Assembly: GCA_028751875.1 (NCBI GenBank)
Contig: CM054162.1
Location: 7,918,958 to 7,982,957 of the forward strand
Length of the DNA stretch: 64,000 nt
Reading direction: 5' to 3'
Source of the DNA: Rapana venosa
Lineage: Eukaryota; Mollusca; Gastropoda; Neogastropoda; Muricidae
In this document: positions 61,687-64,000 of the stretch, one piece after another
Position numbering within the stretch: the first letter of the stretch is position 1
How the letters are laid out: the number at the start of each line of letters is the position of its first letter
Position numbers and translations under genes: made by a program
The notes under the pieces: model-generated
The model's input: only the letters and a program-made list of their open reading frames with translations
Databases searched by the model: none
Told to the model about the DNA's origin: nothing

Positions 61687-62186
61687 AAGTAAAAGCTCAC
61701 TCCAGATGGTCAGCTTTCCCCCAGCTTTTGCCCACAAATGGCTCATTTGTGAGGGCTTAGGAAAAAAGTCACAAACAATGACAAAGCTCAACATAAGAAA
61801 AAAATCTATCAAACCTGTTTAACAACATACTAGCTTAATACCAGCCAAAATGTGAAAATCCTAGCTTTTTTTTTTGTAGCTTTCTGGACCGTGTAGAGAA
61901 TACTCCAACTTTGGGGACACCATCACAATTAATTCACAACGTTTAAAAGGGTGGGAGGGGGCGTCATTTAACAACACATTACTCCCGGAACTGCCCCAAC
62001 AAACTTCCCATTGACCTTGGACATGCTGATAAGGATCTATACATTGTTTCAGCTTGAGCTGTCAGCCAGCCACGAGGTCGCCACGTGATAAGTTTTGAGT
62101 ACTAGAACTGCTATAGCAGTTTGTCGTCCATAACCGTAGGTCACGTGTGGACTGTTATAGCATTCCACCCTCTGCAAAGAGTTTTG
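61687..62186. other. About 500-bp insert splitting R1, unassigned
   Basis: The sequence between the two R1 parts has no frame of note, no tRNA boxes and no long terminal inverted repeats that I can see. It begins AAGTAAAAGCTCACTCCAGA and ends CTCTGCAAAGAGTTTT. A T run lies near 61867. It is probably a small mobile element, but its class cannot be stated. Confidence 0.45.
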
Positions 62187-62460
62187 GGCCTGACAAGTCA
62201 GGCTATGTGCAATCCCACTTCGGCATGGGAGGGAATGGTTATCTTTGTAAGGCTTTCTGAAAAGAGGGGGCAGGAGAATGCGACAAGAAGGAAGAAGAAA
62301 ATAGACGAGGAAGAGAGTGGGGAAGGAACGAGAAGGAACAGGCAAAAAACAAAGAAAGGAATAGTAATAAAGAGGGAATTTTTAGGACAGAATTTCCAGG
62401 AAGGTGGGAATGTTATTTATACTGACAGGCCCCCAAGAATCTCCACGGGGAGTATCCTTC
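62187..62460 (-). mobile_element. R1 retroposon, second part of split copy
   Basis: GGGCCTGACAAGTCAGGCTA, GGCAGGAGAATGCGACAAGA, TTTAGGACAGAATTTCCAGG and AGGCCCCCAAGAATCTCCAC follow R1 to its end. Taken with 61615-61686 it accounts for a full element. Confidence 0.78.
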
Positions 62461-62601
62461 CAAAACATAATAACATTTTGTTTAAAAAGCCTTGGGACTT
62501 TGTATGCATCAATAACTGACACAATTGTGGCCTGTTAAGTTTCCTAAATCTGGTCAAATCTTTCTGGCAGAGGAAGAGGTAGGAGGGGAAAAATAAGAGA
62601 G

Positions 62602-62635
<34 letters not shown>

Positions 62636-63112
62636 TGAGGTAAGAGGTTTTATAGGTGGGGGATAGCTAACCCATACTCATTGACCATTTTCATTTTGGA
62701 AAGAACATTCCTGTTCTATACAGGGGTTATACTGCCGGGGAAACCTTCTGATGGCCATGGATTCTATTTCCCTCCCTTCTCCCAGATGTCTCCATATAAT
62801 TATGTGCCTCAAGCTGTGTTTGGCTGTGGTGGCATTTCTCTGTGGCTTTATTTGACTTCTGTGTGATTGCTGTCCTCATTTTCTTCTCATTCTGTACAGC
62901 ACAAGCAGTGGTTTTTTTTATTTTATCTTAGATCAGCAGAAATAGAAAAAAGAAGATACACAATAGGCCCAGATATTGTTAGACAATTGTAAAAGAAGTG
63001 GTTTGTACAGAATGTATATTGGCAAGGAAATCGGGTTATGTCTTCCGGTTTATCTGTTTTTGGCTTATATATTCCAGTGTATTTATGTATCTGTATAAAA
63101 TGTGTTTGTCTG
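62461..63112. other. Unassigned sequence
   Basis: A short GA repeat lies at 62597-62634. No gene or mobile element recognised. Frames of about 60 codons have no motifs. Confidence 0.45.
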
Positions 63113-63113
63113 C

Positions 63114-63152
<39 letters not shown>

Positions 63153-63298
63153 CTATCTTATCTATCTTATATCTATCTATCTATCTATCTATTTATCTAT
63201 CTGATATATATATCTATCTATCTATCTATCTATTCCATTCTCTATCTATCCATCTCTCTATCTTTCTTATTCTCTATCTATCTATCGTATTACCTATC
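63113..63298. repeat. (CTAT)n microsatellite
   Basis: CTAT repeats with TTAT and ATAT breaks, ending directly at the S2 SINE. Confidence 0.96.
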
Positions 63299-63597
63299 TG
63301 GGGACGGATAGCTCAGTGGTTGGAGCACTCGCGTTCCCCCATATCCAAGGTTAAGCGGTTATCGAACATGGTTCCACTTGGATGGGTGACATTTGCACAC
63401 TTGGCTTCAGTACAGTCCCCCAGTTCACCAGTATGCAAATGTGTACCTTGGCCTCTTTAGGGTCAAGGGACGGTTAAAGCAGCGAGGGGGGAGGGGGGGG
63501 GGGGGCAGATGGGCGTTCTGCCCTCAATTTGATGGGCCCCTAGACGAATTGGGGGTCGCTGACGCCTCGTGCCCCTACGACCACCCAGTTATGGGGA
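63299..63597 (+). mobile_element. S2 SINE, decayed copy
   Basis: GGGACGGATAGCTCAGTGG at 63301, a 5S-like AGGTTAAGCGGTT and CACTTGGATGGGTGAC near 63375, and TTTAGGGTCAAGGGACGG near 63456. A G-run expansion lies at 63484-63506. It is clearly older or worse sequenced than the copies at 5467 and 57011. Confidence 0.82.
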
Positions 63598-63629
63598 CAT
63601 AGTGTGTTTCGTGTGTGTTCACAACTAAT

Positions 63630-63830
63630 TACACACAACATGCATGCACATGCGCGCCACACACAACACGCACGCACACAGAAATATGATACGCTATGCA
63701 TCAGTCAGGCAATGGAATTTTAACATACGCAACACGATGCATTACACACAAACACACACACTACACACACACACACTCACACACACACACACACACAACA
63801 CACACACACACACACCCACAAACAATATCC
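63630..63830. repeat. (CA)n-rich tract
   Basis: CACACA and CACGCA repeats with interruptions. Confidence 0.92.
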
Positions 63831-63893
63831 ACAACATGTCTTTAGGTTTTTCACTTGTTTAAGTATTACTTGGCGAAGGTCTCCACAAGTTCT

Positions 63894-63990
63894 TCCTCTC
63901 TCTCTCTCTTCTCTCTCTCTCTCCTCTCTCTCTCATCTCTCTCTCCTCTCTCTACTCTCTCTCTCTCTCTCACCCCTCTCTCTCTATCCC
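63894..63990. repeat. (CT)n tract at window end
   Basis: CT repeats with short breaks up to the end of the window. Confidence 0.95.
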
Positions 63991-64000
63991 TATGTGTCCC

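Noticed and set aside
1..64000. Bacterial or phage system, operon, defence or toxin locus
   Set aside because: There are no compact genes, ribosome binding sites or operons. SINEs, LINEs and microsatellites show animal nuclear DNA.

Overview
This is a stretch of animal nuclear genome, most likely from a marine gastropod mollusc, with no complete host protein-coding gene that I can support. The mollusc call is an inference of moderate strength. It rests on several tRNA-headed SINE families whose bodies resemble, from memory, SINEs common in gastropod genomes, together with L2-like and RTE-like LINE debris and a very high load of microsatellites. Nearly all long open frames here are translations of trinucleotide or dinucleotide tracts or of assembly gaps.

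Layout. 1-1,810: a 54-60 bp minisatellite, one copy of a GAA-tailed retroposon (called R1 here), a possible 3' terminal exon on the minus strand, and a SINE (family S1). 2,123-19,300 (block A): a long composite region holding GA/GACA repeats, CAC/CAT repeats, an L2-like LINE with a nested tRNA/5S chimeric SINE (family S2), R1 plus a GAA tract, a 42-bp satellite, a second L2-like LINE, further SINEs (S3, S4) and GT/CT repeats. 19,806-28,800: SINEs, LINE C-terminal scraps and microsatellites. 28,800-43,980: a mostly low-quality stretch with GAA, GA, CTAT and CAT-derived repeats, two different corrupted LINE pol regions and a third L2-like copy. 44,000-45,180: nothing recognised. 45,441-49,735 (block C) and 49,738-61,320 (block D): tandem repeats of the same composite seen in block A. 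61,600-64,000: R1 split by an insert, CTAT repeats, a decayed S2 and CA/CT repeats.

The main result is structural. Blocks A, C and D carry the same ordered series of elements, so the window contains a three-copy segmental duplication of about 4.3 kb (C) to 16 kb (A). The copies differ by identifiable insertions, and C is directly joined to D. Block C, most of block A and the 29-42 kb stretch are written with strongly homopolymer-biased errors, so some of the duplication could be an assembly product.

Other points of interest are the tRNA/5S chimeric SINE with a clear 11-bp target site duplication, the R1 family whose GAA tracts always carry the same short interruption, the 42-bp satellite at three places, and tandem tRNA-like heads on one SINE. 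Coordinates of repeat boundaries are read by eye and are approximate to about 5-20 bases, more in the low-quality stretches.
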